From: Nonomuraea guangzhouensis
GTDB lineage: Bacteria; Actinomycetota; Actinomycetes; Streptosporangiales; Streptosporangiaceae
Length of the DNA: 64,000 bases
Direction: 5' to 3'
NCBI RefSeq assembly: GCF_019396345.1
Contig: NZ_JAHKRM010000003.1
Coordinates: 372,001-436,000 of the forward strand
The first letter of the stretch is position 1, and the number at the start of each line of letters is the position of its first letter. Of the stretch, positions 52,981-62,101 are shown one piece after another. The translations under genes were made by a program, and so were the position numbers. The notes below the pieces were generated by a model that was not told the DNA's origin, made no database searches, and saw only the letters and a list, made by a program, of their open reading frames with translations.

Positions 52981-55900
52981 GGGCGGAACACCCAAGTGAT
53001 GAACGCCGCCCCACAGCTATCGAGGTTAAACACCGGATGGGCTAGGGAGTGGTTAACGGCGGCCATGACAGTCTCATCTGAAGGTGACTCTCCGTCGATG
53101 CGAGACCGGGCCTGCAAGATCACATTTTCCCATTCATGCGCGGCAGTAGCCCGCCGACGTGCCTCGTCGAGACGCTGGATCACGCGGTCGCGACCATGGA
53201 CGGCGGCCATGGCGCTCCGGAACACATCGTCGCAAACACGAGGCCAATTGAAGGGGGCGGTTAGTTCGCGAAAACGCTCGGGACGGCTGCCAAGGTTTAC
53301 TCCTTCCGCCTGCTCCAGAGCACGAATTAGGGAGGGTTCTCCTTCGCGTCGGCCCAACAGCCACCAGACCCGCTCCATGGTGGTCGGCAGAAAGGACTCA
53401 GTGCGTGCCTGCACCGCTCGGTAGAGAGTTCCGTCGGGGTCGAAGGCCCCGAAAAGGTCGATCGGCGCAGGCGCAATCTTGACATCGAAGCAGAAGGCTA
53501 CCCAAGGCTCTCGATCTGGCTGACGGGACGGCCACTGGACCTCGATTGCGAAGGCTTTCCCTCGATCGTCGATCTCAGCCGCCTGGGCGAAGGCATTGAC
53601 CAATGGCTCGCCCCAGCGTAGGAAACCTAGGCCGGACTCGGCCGTGATGCGATCGGAGGTGTATCCCTGTTTAAACACCTGTGTTCCGATTGCCCTCACG
53701 CAATCCTCTGTCAGCAAGGGCGGATTCGATTTACTCACACCGAAACGCACGTAATCGTCTTCGGGAAAGACAGAGAAGCGGAGCATCTCCACTAGGTAGC
53801 CATGAACGGCCTTGTCGATCTGGCGTTGGCCAGCGTCAACGGTGGCGAGTCGCCGCGCTAAGTCTTCGTCTTGGGCCCGATCCTCGATGCTGTCAAGGAT
53901 ATCTTGCCCAGATATCCGGCGATGCTGGATTGTCAACTCGCCGACTTTTCCTAGCATCTGCTCTCGCGCACCAGCAAGAGTCTCGGTAACTGCCGTCTGA
54001 AAGAACTCGCGCTCAAGGTCCGTCAAGACATACTGCAGGGTCGACGTCGAGGAGGTGAAAGCGCCGAATACGTCGTTTAGCGTCATTGTCCAGGCGTCAA
54101 TATGGTCGCGCCCGATGGCGAAAGCTTCCCTGAAAGTCACGGAACGCACTGGGCTGTGCAGTTCGCTCCATCTGTCGAAGCGGCCGAGGCGCTGCTCGAG
54201 GTGGGTGCTAAACGTGGGCATGTTGAGGTGTAGTACTTCTTCGATCAATTGAAGATTAGTCGCCTCTTCGGCGGACCGGTCGATGACAAGTATGCTTCGC
54301 TCCGTACTGCGTTTGAACTCAGTTGTCAGGCGGCTTCGAAGACTTTCTCCTTGATTTTCAAGCAGAGCAGTGACGCGATGGCTACCCAACTCGTTTACTA
54401 GCAATTGATTAACGAGGCGGGCAGTATTCGGGAACGTGCAAGCAACAGCGTATTTCTGCCTCCCGACCCGTTGCCTGGCCCACTCGACTGCCGCAGACAG
54501 CCGATCGGCTTCGGTGGCCATGGTCATAATTTGTTCGAGATCACCGGCGAATGCCTGACCAGTGACCGATTGCATGAGGTCGTCAACGGCATTTAGTTCA
54601 CCGGCCGATAGGTCGTGATCTGGATTGCCCCGTAGCGCCCTAACAAGATCTTCAAGTGAGACGATGGGTGCAAGAATGCGTCCAAGAATGATCTGCAGAA
54701 TGTATCCCGCCTTGGGGTGCTCCTCCAACTCAAGGCCGAGACGAAGGTCGTCAAACGCGGCGAATAGATCCTGGCGGCGGTGATCAGGATCTGGGAGAAG
54801 CCATGGGTCTGCCAACTGGCGGCCTCGTGCGGGAAAGCCCTTCTTGACCGCTGTGGAGCGGCGATTGCGCACCATCCGGCGGTGCAGTCTGTAGGTCTCG
54901 GAGATGTAGACACGGAGTGCACTAATCTCCCTCCTAGCTTCGTCCTCAACTCCGGCTCCGATGCACCGGCGAGCATCGGAAATGAGTGTCTTGGCCACTG
55001 GGTCGTTCGGTAGCAGTTGGGAGAGTTTGGTTAGCGGCTCGTCGAGATAGCGGAGTGGAGTCTCAGCGTTGATCGCCGACATGGCTTGGGCCAGGTCATC
55101 GCGCATTTCTACGCGGTGCCTAAATGCGGCTAGGTCTGTCAGGGGATAGTTCACCGGATCCAGCAGGTGCAGTAGCCCCAGGAAGGCATCCTCGTTACTT
55201 CGAACTGGTGTCGCGCTCAACAGAAGAAGCGCCTTCGATGCATGGCTGATGGTGCGCAGTGCGTCGTATTGCTGGTCGCGGGGACTATTCCCACCGTAGT
55301 TCACTCGTTCGGTAAATCGGTGTGCCTCATCGACGATCGTGAGCATTCTCGGCTCAGGTCGGATGGATCCGATTGCTGAATGCGCGATGACCTCTACTGT
55401 CCCAGGAAGATAGTGCACCCGGAACTTCATCGCGAGCTCTCGCTTCCACTGCCCGACGACCTGGTCAGGAACAATGACAACTGCGGATCCTGCCATGTCG
55501 AGCAGCAACTGCCGGAGCACCATGCCAGCCTCGATGGTCTTGCCTAGGCCTACCTCATCAGCCAGCAGATAGCGAGGTATTGGGTCCGCGAGCACCCGGC
55601 GCGCCGCACCGACCTGATGATCGTGAATCTCTACAGCGGACGAGAGAATCCCGCCGAGGCTGAGGGAGGCGCTGCGCTGTTCCAATACCGTATGCAGGAA
55701 GCGAGTCCTATGGGTATGGAAAAAGCGGGTCTCTACTGTGCCCGCCTTGAGCAGGCCGAGCGGGTCCGTTAGTGGGACGGACCAACGGACGCGGAGTTCA
55801 GCGGAGGGCAAGATCTTCGTGCTGCCGTTCGGCAGATGGACGAAGTAGGCATCGGCCTCCGCATTGCGGGGGGAGTCGATCCGCCCTATGATCCACCGCG

Positions 55901-56147
55901 CGCCATCAAACCACCACACCCTCTGTTGTGGAGGTAGCCGAGCCGCCTGGTACGTTCGGCCAGCCACCGGCAGAACCACCTCAGATCGCATCGGCGAATC
56001 AAAGAAGGCGATCGTTCCTGAGGCAGGGTCGGTGCGGCCCCAGCCCAGCTCGCTATCCCTGACAAAGCGGATATTTACGGCCGGAAAGGGTTCTTTGGTA
56101 AGCGATGGACCCATCACAGCCCCAACGACCTCCGGCATCCGCAGCAA
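52977..56147 (-). CDS. dpdE: DpdE, SNF2-like helicase
   Basis: A 1056-residue Swi2/Snf2-type translocase, the first gene of the restriction operon. Motif I is A-D-E-V-G-L-G-K-T (about 196-204), motif II V-D-E-A-H-R-F (about 268), motif III L-L-S-A-T-P-V. The second RecA domain ends with L-E-Q-R-L-G-R-F-D-R. The N-terminal 130 residues contain a small beta domain (W-W-F-D-G-A-R-W-I-I-G-R-I) typical of DpdE/DrmD-like proteins. Start is uncertain: TTG at 56147, ATG at 56138, or an ATG at about 56114 that has GGGG just before it. Confidence 0.9.
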   Translation of the reverse strand: MLRMPEVVGAVMGPSLTKEPFPAVNIRFVRDSELGWGRTDPASGTIAFFDSPMRSEVVLPVAGRTYQAARLPPQQRVWWFDGARWIIGRIDSPRNAEADAYFVHLPNGSTKILPSAELRVRWSVPLTDPLGLLKAGTVETRFFHTHRTRFLHTVLEQRSASLSLGGILSSAVEIHDHQVGAARRVLADPIPRYLLADEVGLGKTIEAGMVLRQLLLDMAGSAVVIVPDQVVGQWKRELAMKFRVHYLPGTVEVIAHSAIGSIRPEPRMLTIVDEAHRFTERVNYGGNSPRDQQYDALRTISHASKALLLLSATPVRSNEDAFLGLLHLLDPVNYPLTDLAAFRHRVEMRDDLAQAMSAINAETPLRYLDEPLTKLSQLLPNDPVAKTLISDARRCIGAGVEDEARREISALRVYISETYRLHRRMVRNRRSTAVKKGFPARGRQLADPWLLPDPDHRRQDLFAAFDDLRLGLELEEHPKAGYILQIILGRILAPIVSLEDLVRALRGNPDHDLSAGELNAVDDLMQSVTGQAFAGDLEQIMTMATEADRLSAAVEWARQRVGRQKYAVACTFPNTARLVNQLLVNELGSHRVTALLENQGESLRSRLTTEFKRSTERSILVIDRSAEEATNLQLIEEVLHLNMPTFSTHLEQRLGRFDRWSELHSPVRSVTFREAFAIGRDHIDAWTMTLNDVFGAFTSSTSTLQYVLTDLEREFFQTAVTETLAGAREQMLGKVGELTIQHRRISGQDILDSIEDRAQDEDLARRLATVDAGQRQIDKAVHGYLVEMLRFSVFPEDDYVRFGVSKSNPPLLTEDCVRAIGTQVFKQGYTSDRITAESGLGFLRWGEPLVNAFAQAAEIDDRGKAFAIEVQWPSRQPDREPWVAFCFDVKIAPAPIDLFGAFDPDGTLYRAVQARTESFLPTTMERVWWLLGRREGEPSLIRALEQAEGVNLGSRPERFRELTAPFNWPRVCDDVFRSAMAAVHGRDRVIQRLDEARRRATAAHEWENVILQARSRIDGESPSDETVMAAVNHSLAHPVFNLDSCGAAFITWVFRP

Positions 56148-57163
56148 CTAGACATCTTTTGTAGCACTTCTCATAGCACCTGGCGAAGGCGTCATCCGTT
56201 CTGTTATCTGGATTTCCCCCGGTATCGGCCGGCTGATGCGTACTCAGATGACGGATCGAGTGGTAGAAGTGCGTGCTAGAGGTTTGTTCTGTGGTGATGT
56301 TGAGGCAGCCGCCATGAGCAGTGTCAGGGCGGTGGCGAGCTGCGCAGGGCCAGTCTACGGCGACGCGTGGCAGGCTAAGCGAACTCGACGCACGACGCCG
56401 AACAGCAAGGTCAGCGTGATTTGTAGCGCGAAGACCACTACCAGCACGGCTGTCGCGAGGATGAGAAGGCAATGAGGCGATGCTGTCTCTGCTTGGGGGG
56501 CGACTATCGTTTCTCCAGCCTCCTCGCCTGGTCGACATCCACCCAGATCCAAGGAGCCAGCCACCAGCGCGTTCGCGGTTAGATGCCGTGGCTGCACTTG
56601 CGGTTAAAGAGCGGCCTTGTGGTGCGCGAACGCGTACCGATGACCTGACCGCCCGGATCGGGGCCGCTCCCACAAGACCGAGGGCACGATCGCCCTTACC
56701 CCGCCGTGGAGGCCCAACTCGGTAAAGTCGTCGGCGTCGGAACTATCGCGCCGGGAACTTATTGCTGAGCTCGGCCTCGATACGAACTCTTTCCCGCCGC
56801 CGGCGACCGGCGCCCGCGGCGCGCCTGGCCGGCTTCGGCGCGCCAGCGGAGAGTCGGAGCGGGCGATCGTCACGGCCTCAACCCGATCACTTCATTACGA
56901 GTGAGAACGTAATCGTCCACAGCTGTCCACAGGCGCCTCGACATGCTGGTCACGGGCCTCTATCGGGCGATCCCAGTCCACCTACGTCCGTGATCGTCCA
57001 AGGCCGTTGTTAGTCCTCGATATCCCTGGCGGGATGCCCGTTCTGGGCTGAAAATCGGGGTGGTTGCCCGCCGACGTCGTAGCTGCTTGACCCGTTGAGG
57101 TCGTTTGTTAGTCGGACGCCGGAGTCGCGCCATGGGCCCTTCACTGTGCTTCGAGCACGCGGA
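56148..57163. other. Upstream region of dpdE, mostly non-coding
   Basis: It should contain the promoter of the restriction operon near 56150-56230. The most protein-like element is an 80-codon complementary frame, 56597 to 56355, from GTG. Its end holds a long hydrophobic run (L-L-I-L-A-T-A-V-L-V-V-V-F-A-L) followed by V-V-R-R-V-R, so it could be a small membrane protein; there is no ribosome site. Other frames look spurious. Confidence 0.35.
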
Positions 57164-57319
57164 TTAGATTCGCTCCGTCCTAGCGGCTCTTGCGGGCAGC
57201 CTGTGCAGGGCGCTCGCAAGTGACCACGGCGGGAGAGACGACATGCTGGAGGAAATCAAAGACCACGAGGAGATTGTCGGCGTACTACCTGACATGTCGT
57301 TTCCCGTACGACCTGACAT

Positions 57320-57433
57320 GTAGGCGGGCTCCGGTGTGATCATTCTGTCGGCCTTCCATGCGGTGAGCACCGGTTCGATCAATGCCCACTGCGCGTCGGT
57401 TAAGTCGCTGGGGTAGGGCTTGCGCTCAGTCAC
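57320..57433 (-). mobile_element. IS5-family transposase N-terminal fragment
   Basis: From a GTG at 57433 the frame reads R-K-P-Y-P-S-D-L-T-D-A-Q-W-A-L-I-E-P-V-L, the conserved start of IS5-type (DUF4096) transposases. Similarity ends after about 38 codons. Nearby, CGTACTACCTGACATGTC and CGTACGACCTGACATGT recur in tandem at 57281-57320, perhaps an insertion junction. No catalytic region remains. Confidence 0.6.
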
Positions 57434-57710
57434 TCGACCATCACAGCACGACCGGACCCGCCAACCGGCGGTAACGCTACAAATCCATACGATCACACCG
57501 CGACATCACGGGCATAGACTCACGAACCACACTCTGATCGGAAGCTCATCGTCTGCGCTGTAGATGGAGTTGTAGAGCACGGTTCCGTGGAGCCTGATCT
57601 CCGCCTGATCGATGCCGACTAGCGGCCTGTACAGGGCGAGGGCGTTCGTGACGCGGGCGGCTACAACGGGTGCTCCGATGCCCTCGTCGCCCCCGAGTCG
57701 CTACGTCGGG

Positions 57711-57779
57711 TGCGACGAGTTGTTCCCGCGTTCCCGCCCCGCGTGCCACCTCGCAACCTGGCGTGTCATCAGCTCTATC
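57711..57779 (+). pseudogene. Degraded copy of the C-D-E-L-F-P tail domain
   Basis: Reading from 57711 gives C-D-E-L-F-P-R-S-R-P; after a one-base shift the next part is P-P-R-N-L-A-C-H-Q-L-Y. The two halves match the C-terminal tail of the membrane protein at 5308-5985 (C-D-E-L-F-P-P-S ... R-N-Q-A-C-H). The rest of the gene is absent. It overlaps the end of the convergent immunity gene. Confidence 0.45.
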
Positions 57780-58209
57780 TCCAGCTAGGCCCGTCGTCAT
57801 CGTCGTCAAAGCCGGCGATCCATTCGCTGATGTACTTCGCGCCTTCCTCGGCGATGACCACGGCCTCCCGGGGGGCTGGGCCGAGGGAATCGACGACGTT
57901 CTCGGGATCTACTGGCTTGCCTGGGCTCACCAGATAGCACGACAGGCCGGTGCTCATCTGGCGGGCCATCGAGGAGACGAACGCGTTCCGTCGGAACCTG
58001 TTACACAGCAAGAGAAGGCCTTGGCGCTCAAGCTCCTTCCTCAGCTCGATCAGGGTGTCCTCGAAGTCCACCGGCGATCGGAACACCAGAGGCCGAGCGC
58101 CCTCCCGATCGAGGCGGAGCTCGCATATGTCGTCGTCAGCGTCTCGCAAGGTCACGACGCATGGCAGACGTGACTCGTCTGCAAGGCCGACCAGTTCGAG
58201 CCTGTACAT
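57775..58209 (-). CDS. Putative immunity protein for the adjacent toxin
   Basis: A 144-residue acidic protein starting M-Y-R-L-E-L-V-G-L. It has alternating beta strands (C-V-V-T-L-R-D-A-D-D-D-I), a basic centre C-N-R-F-R-R-N-A-F-V-S-S-M-A-R, and a very acidic tail F-D-D-D-D-D-G. It lies two bases after the stop of the toxin, the standard place and size for an immunity factor. The name rests on position. A GTG two codons earlier, overlapping the toxin stop, is another possible start. Confidence 0.6.
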   Translation of the reverse strand: MYRLELVGLADESRLPCVVTLRDADDDICELRLDREGARPLVFRSPVDFEDTLIELRKELERQGLLLLCNRFRRNAFVSSMARQMSTGLSCYLVSPGKPVDPENVVDSLGPAPREAVVIAEEGAKYISEWIAGFDDDDDGPSWR

Positions 58210-58211
58210 GC

Positions 58212-59357
58212 TCACCTCGGTACATAGTTCGGGTTCGGAAGCCATGTGTCCGGCTCGTCGAACTTGCCCAATTTCCAAGCGCCTCTGATCTGCTCAGGTT
58301 CGATCTTGGTGAATACGATCTCTTGCTCAGGTAGCAGGTACTTGACACGGCCCCCGTATTTCACAGGCGTGCCGTTGCCCCAGTCATCGATCTCATAGAT
58401 GAAGCCCTTGTGCCTGATCGCGAACCCTCGGGCCACACTCTTGCTCTCGGAGGCTGCGATTAACCCGTTTCCGCCGGTCATGTGTTGTTCGATGCTCATC
58501 TCGGGGTCGCGGGCGGTCATACCGTTCTCGAATATCTTCTCTGCTCTGCGGCCATCGCCGCGGAACAGCGGCGCTACGTCCTGGGCTACGCGTCCAGGGG
58601 TCCCGCCCTTGAGTAACCAGGTCTTCGGTGGCGGGTGAGCCCGCGCGCTCTCGGCGGCTCGCGCCAGGGCGCCAGTCACCCGCTTGCCGCCGGAGACCAC
58701 GCTGCTGGACGCGCCCGACGTGATGGCCGCCACGATGTCCGGGATGAGACGGCCAAACGCCCGGTCAGGGTTGGACGCCCATGTGTCCCAGTCCACCGCC
58801 GACTTGGCGAGCGCGGCCGGATCCTGAACCCCCGAAACCACGGCCTGCGCAAGGTCATTGATGTTGCGTTCCCATCCCATGTGATCGAAGATCATACGAT
58901 TGGGGGAGAGCTTGACCACCATCTCGCCCAACCCGGCTACGCCCTCGACGGCGCCCTTGACCTGTTCGGTCACCGGGTTACCGGAGTTCAGGTTCGGGTC
59001 AAAGGTGGCCTGGAGTTGCTGGCCCATGCGGTCCCAGAAGTTTCCCGTCAGCGGGAGGACCGCTCCGGGGGCGAGTAACGACTCGTCGACAAGGACCGGC
59101 TTGCCGCCGCCGAACATCTCCGGCTTGTCGAGTTCCATCCGTTCCAGGATCAGCAACCGCCGGTTGACCTCCGGCCCTTGCTGCCCGGCCCACCCGGCTA
59201 CCTGTCGGATCCTGTTGGCCGAGACCGGCGACAGCCAGGCCCCACGCAGCAACTCCCATAACTCGTCCCCGATGGAACCCAGCGACGATTCAGCCACGCG
59301 CAGTGCTTCCTTCAGCGCCCTGACTCCCTCAGGGACCATGCCCTCAAGTTCCCCCAT
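58212..59357 (-). CDS. Polymorphic toxin with C-terminal ADP-ribosyltransferase-like domain
   Basis: A 381-residue protein. Residues 1-110 are helical and WXG/LXG-like (W-E-L-L-R-G-A-W-L-S-P-V-S). Residues 110-240 are a linker region with Gly/Ala-rich helices. The last 125 look like an R-S-E ADP-ribosyltransferase: L-F-R-G-D-G-R supplies Arg; a Ser-bearing strand is G-L-I-A-A-S-E-S-K-S-V-A; E-Q-E-I-V-F provides an E-x-E catalytic pair as in arginine-modifying enzymes. Export by an ESX/type VII system is likely given the WXG100-like gene immediately upstream. Catalytic residues are assigned by eye. Confidence 0.65.
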   Translation of the reverse strand: MGELEGMVPEGVRALKEALRVAESSLGSIGDELWELLRGAWLSPVSANRIRQVAGWAGQQGPEVNRRLLILERMELDKPEMFGGGKPVLVDESLLAPGAVLPLTGNFWDRMGQQLQATFDPNLNSGNPVTEQVKGAVEGVAGLGEMVVKLSPNRMIFDHMGWERNINDLAQAVVSGVQDPAALAKSAVDWDTWASNPDRAFGRLIPDIVAAITSGASSSVVSGGKRVTGALARAAESARAHPPPKTWLLKGGTPGRVAQDVAPLFRGDGRRAEKIFENGMTARDPEMSIEQHMTGGNGLIAASESKSVARGFAIRHKGFIYEIDDWGNGTPVKYGGRVKYLLPEQEIVFTKIEPEQIRGAWKLGKFDEPDTWLPNPNYVPR

Positions 59358-59360
59358 GGC

Positions 59361-59600
59361 CTAGCCGGGGCTGTCCATGGGCGTACGGGCGAGGAGCGCC
59401 CGGAGTTCGTCTACTGCCTCCGTGCATGCCGCGACGAGGACCTGGCGCTGACCGGTGAGTTCGTGGCCGAAGCGCTGCGCGGCCGGCCCAGTCCAGATGT
59501 CCTGCGACATGAGCGACACGGCCCGGTCGAGGCTGGTCCGGGCCTCGTCGACCAGTTGCTCTGCTCGGCGTAACGCCTGTTCCACTTGCTCCCGGGTCAT
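59361..59600 (-). CDS. WXG100-like small protein
   Basis: A 79-residue two-helix protein with the W-x-G turn in the middle: I-W-T-G-P-A-A-Q-R-F. This is the ESX-secreted fold that pairs with or guides larger toxins. It ends three bases before the toxin start, so the three genes (WXG-like, toxin, immunity) form one operon. A longer frame to 59681 lacks a plausible start codon context. Confidence 0.72.
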   Translation of the reverse strand: MTREQVEQALRRAEQLVDEARTSLDRAVSLMSQDIWTGPAAQRFGHELTGQRQVLVAACTEAVDELRALLARTPMDSPG

Positions 59601-60216
59601 ACGCGGCTCCCTTGGGCGCGGTGATCGAGCACGAGACCAAGATGTGAAGCCATTGGACTGCAAAGGCAGGAGGGAGGGCAACCGAATCGTCGGGATTGGT
59701 CTGATATCTCAGATAATGCGCTGGGAGGCTCTGGTGCCTCTTCTCGTTCGGGCGCGCTCTTACGTCTGACAGGAGACGCGTAAGCTCGTGCTCACAGCAC
59801 GGACGCTGGCCGCGGTGGCGCTATCCAGTTCCCTGACCACCGACTCCGTCGCAATGCAAGAACGCCGTATCGAGGTCGATGAGAGTTCTGTCGAGATCGA
59901 AGAGGGCAAGGTGCTGCACGATGGCACCGTAGGCGTGGGCGTCTCGTCGGCTACAGGCCGTCCCGCGATTCGCTACGTACCTCGAACAATGCCTTCCAAA
60001 TCATCTCGCTATCTCACGTGATCAAGATCCTCGGGCCACATGGGGATATTGATTGGTGCTCCGTTCGAGACTCTCGTTGGCTCATCGGGACCGGATAGAC
60101 GGAAGATCCCGGTAATCTTCTGGACGTATCGGTGATGCGGCCCGACGGGCTTCCGCTCTGGTAGCGGACATGCCCCCATACCGCACGAGTCTTTCGTGCT
60201 GCCTGGGGGTACATCC
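59601..60216. other. Intergenic region, no supported gene
   Basis: A 77-codon rightward frame from 59788 (M-L-T-A-R-T-L-A-A-V) has no recognised similarity. The stretch should hold the promoter for the toxin operon and for the nuclease-helicase gene. No repeat or RNA was seen. Confidence 0.35.
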
Positions 60217-62100
60217 GTGGCCGTTTTCCGGCATTCGGCGGAAAGCCTGGTTCAGTTGGTGTCTGAGTCGGTGCCCGAGCGCATCCTCAGCGATGTGATC
60301 GCTGAGAACCTGCGCGCTACCCAAGGCATCAATCCGGGCAAGGGGGAACGCAGGTCCTGGGATCGGAGCATCCCGATTTTGGCTCGAGATCTGGTCGAAG
60401 CCGGACTCGGTGGCGTCGAGATACTCATCGAGTACCAGCTGCCGTTAACCAGCAAGCGGGCCGACGTCATTCTCGCCGGGCACGACCGGCGTACGGGAGC
60501 TGACTCTTACCTGATCGTCGAGCTCAAGCAGTGGAGCCAGGCCGAGCTGTACGAGGACGACGCTGATCTCGTTCTGGTGTCCGGCATGGGCGATCGGCCC
60601 AAGCTTCACCCGGTCGTGCAGGTGCGAGGCTACTGCGAATACCTGGCCGACTTCGTCGGAGCCTTGGACCAGCACTGGAATGCGGTGCGTGGGGTGGCTT
60701 ACCTGCACAACGCCAGCGACCCGGACATCCACGATCTCTATGACCACGTCGAGGACGAGCGCACCCGGCTCTTCAGCAAGACGCGCCGGGGCCAGTTCGT
60801 CGACTATCTCAAGGCGCAGTTCGCGCCCGATCCTGGGGCTGCGGCGGCCGATCGCCTGCTGTCCAGTTCCATCCGGCCGTCCAAGCAACTGCTCAAGGCC
60901 GCCGCCGGGGAGATCAAGAATCGCGATCAGTTCGTCCTGTTGGCCGAACAGCGCCTGGCCTACGAGATGGTGCTGCATGCAGTGGAGAAGGCTCGAGCGG
61001 GCAACTCGAAGCAGGTGGTGATCATTACCGGCGGGCCTGGCTCCGGCAAGAGCGTCATCGCGTTGTCCTTGCTGGGTGAGCTCTCCGACCGTGGTTACTC
61101 GGCTCTGCATGCCACTGGTTCACGCTCCTTCACTGAGACGATGAGGCGTGTTGTCGCCAAGGGGTCGACCCGGATGAAGACGATGTTCAAGTACTTCAAC
61201 AACTTCATGACCGCCAACCCCAATGATCTGGATGTCCTCATCTGCGACGAGGCCCACCGCATTCGCGAGACTTCGGCCAACAGGTTCACCAAATCGGCCC
61301 AGCGAACGGGCCGGCCACAACTGGACGAGCTGATCAACGCAGCGAGGGTGCCGGTCTTCCTGCTGGATGAGCATCAGGTGGTACGGCCGGGCGAGATGGG
61401 GCGGGTCGCCGACATCACCGCCCACGCCGATTCTCTCGGCCTTGCTGTGCACCAGGTCGATCTGGATGCGCAGTTCCGCTGCGGTGGGAGCCGTAAGTAC
61501 GAGGAGTGGGTGCTGCGCCTGCTGGGGCTGGACGGCGACGCTCCGGAGATGTGGACGGGCGACGACCATTTCGCGGTTTCCCTCACCGAGTCGCCCTACG
61601 AGCTGGAGGCTCTGCTGCGGGCCCAGTTGGAAGCGGGGTACTCGGCGCGGATGACGGCCGGGTTCTGCTGGCCCTGGAGTGCCCCGAACGAAGATGACAG
61701 CCTGGTCGCCGATGTACGAATCGGTGACTGGGTGCGGCCGTGGAACGTCAAGGGCGACAGGGCCGTGGGGAACGCTCCGGCCAGTGCCTTATGGGCCTCG
61801 GCGCCCGGTGGATTCGAGCAGGTGGGGTGCGTCTACACCGCGCAGGGCTTCGAGTACGACTGGAACGGCGTGATCTTCGGCCCGGACCTCGTCTATCGCG
61901 ACGGAAAGTTGGTCACCGTGCGCAGCGCCAGCAAGGACCCGGAGCTGAGGCGGAGGGGGGTCAGCGACCAACACGCGGACCGACTGATCCGCAATACGTA
62001 CAAGGTGCTGCTGACTCGGGGCATGATGGGCACTGCCGTGTACTCGGTCGATCCGGCAACGCAGGAGTTCCTCGCGAAGCTGCTGGAGCCGCGTGTATGA
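60217..62100 (+). CDS. PD-(D/E)XK-like nuclease fused to DUF2075 helicase
   Basis: A 627-residue stand-alone protein. Residues 60-120 carry a restriction-endonuclease-like core: R-A-D-V-I-L ... V-E-L-K-Q-W (D, then E-x-K). From about 260 a DUF2075/Schlafen-like helicase follows: Walker A T-G-G-P-G-S-G-K-S, Walker B L-I-C-D-E-A-H-R-I, Q-F-R-C-G-G-S, and the C-terminal R-N-T-Y-K-V-L-L-T-R-G-M motif. This domain pair occurs in single-gene defence candidates. The GTG at 60217 has GGGGG six bases upstream; a GTG 21 bases earlier is also in frame. Confidence 0.82.
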   Translation: MAVFRHSAESLVQLVSESVPERILSDVIAENLRATQGINPGKGERRSWDRSIPILARDLVEAGLGGVEILIEYQLPLTSKRADVILAGHDRRTGADSYLIVELKQWSQAELYEDDADLVLVSGMGDRPKLHPVVQVRGYCEYLADFVGALDQHWNAVRGVAYLHNASDPDIHDLYDHVEDERTRLFSKTRRGQFVDYLKAQFAPDPGAAAADRLLSSSIRPSKQLLKAAAGEIKNRDQFVLLAEQRLAYEMVLHAVEKARAGNSKQVVIITGGPGSGKSVIALSLLGELSDRGYSALHATGSRSFTETMRRVVAKGSTRMKTMFKYFNNFMTANPNDLDVLICDEAHRIRETSANRFTKSAQRTGRPQLDELINAARVPVFLLDEHQVVRPGEMGRVADITAHADSLGLAVHQVDLDAQFRCGGSRKYEEWVLRLLGLDGDAPEMWTGDDHFAVSLTESPYELEALLRAQLEAGYSARMTAGFCWPWSAPNEDDSLVADVRIGDWVRPWNVKGDRAVGNAPASALWASAPGGFEQVGCVYTAQGFEYDWNGVIFGPDLVYRDGKLVTVRSASKDPELRRRGVSDQHADRLIRNTYKVLLTRGMMGTAVYSVDPATQEFLAKLLEPRV

Positions 62101-62101
62101 A

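Noticed and set aside
53681..53989. Several 60-140-codon frames antisense to the dpd genes
   Set aside because: All lie wholly inside well-supported dpd genes and carry no motif.
56053..56673. A 206-codon complementary frame over the dpdE start
   Set aside because: It overlaps the dpdE coding start in another frame and has a low-complexity Ser/Arg product.
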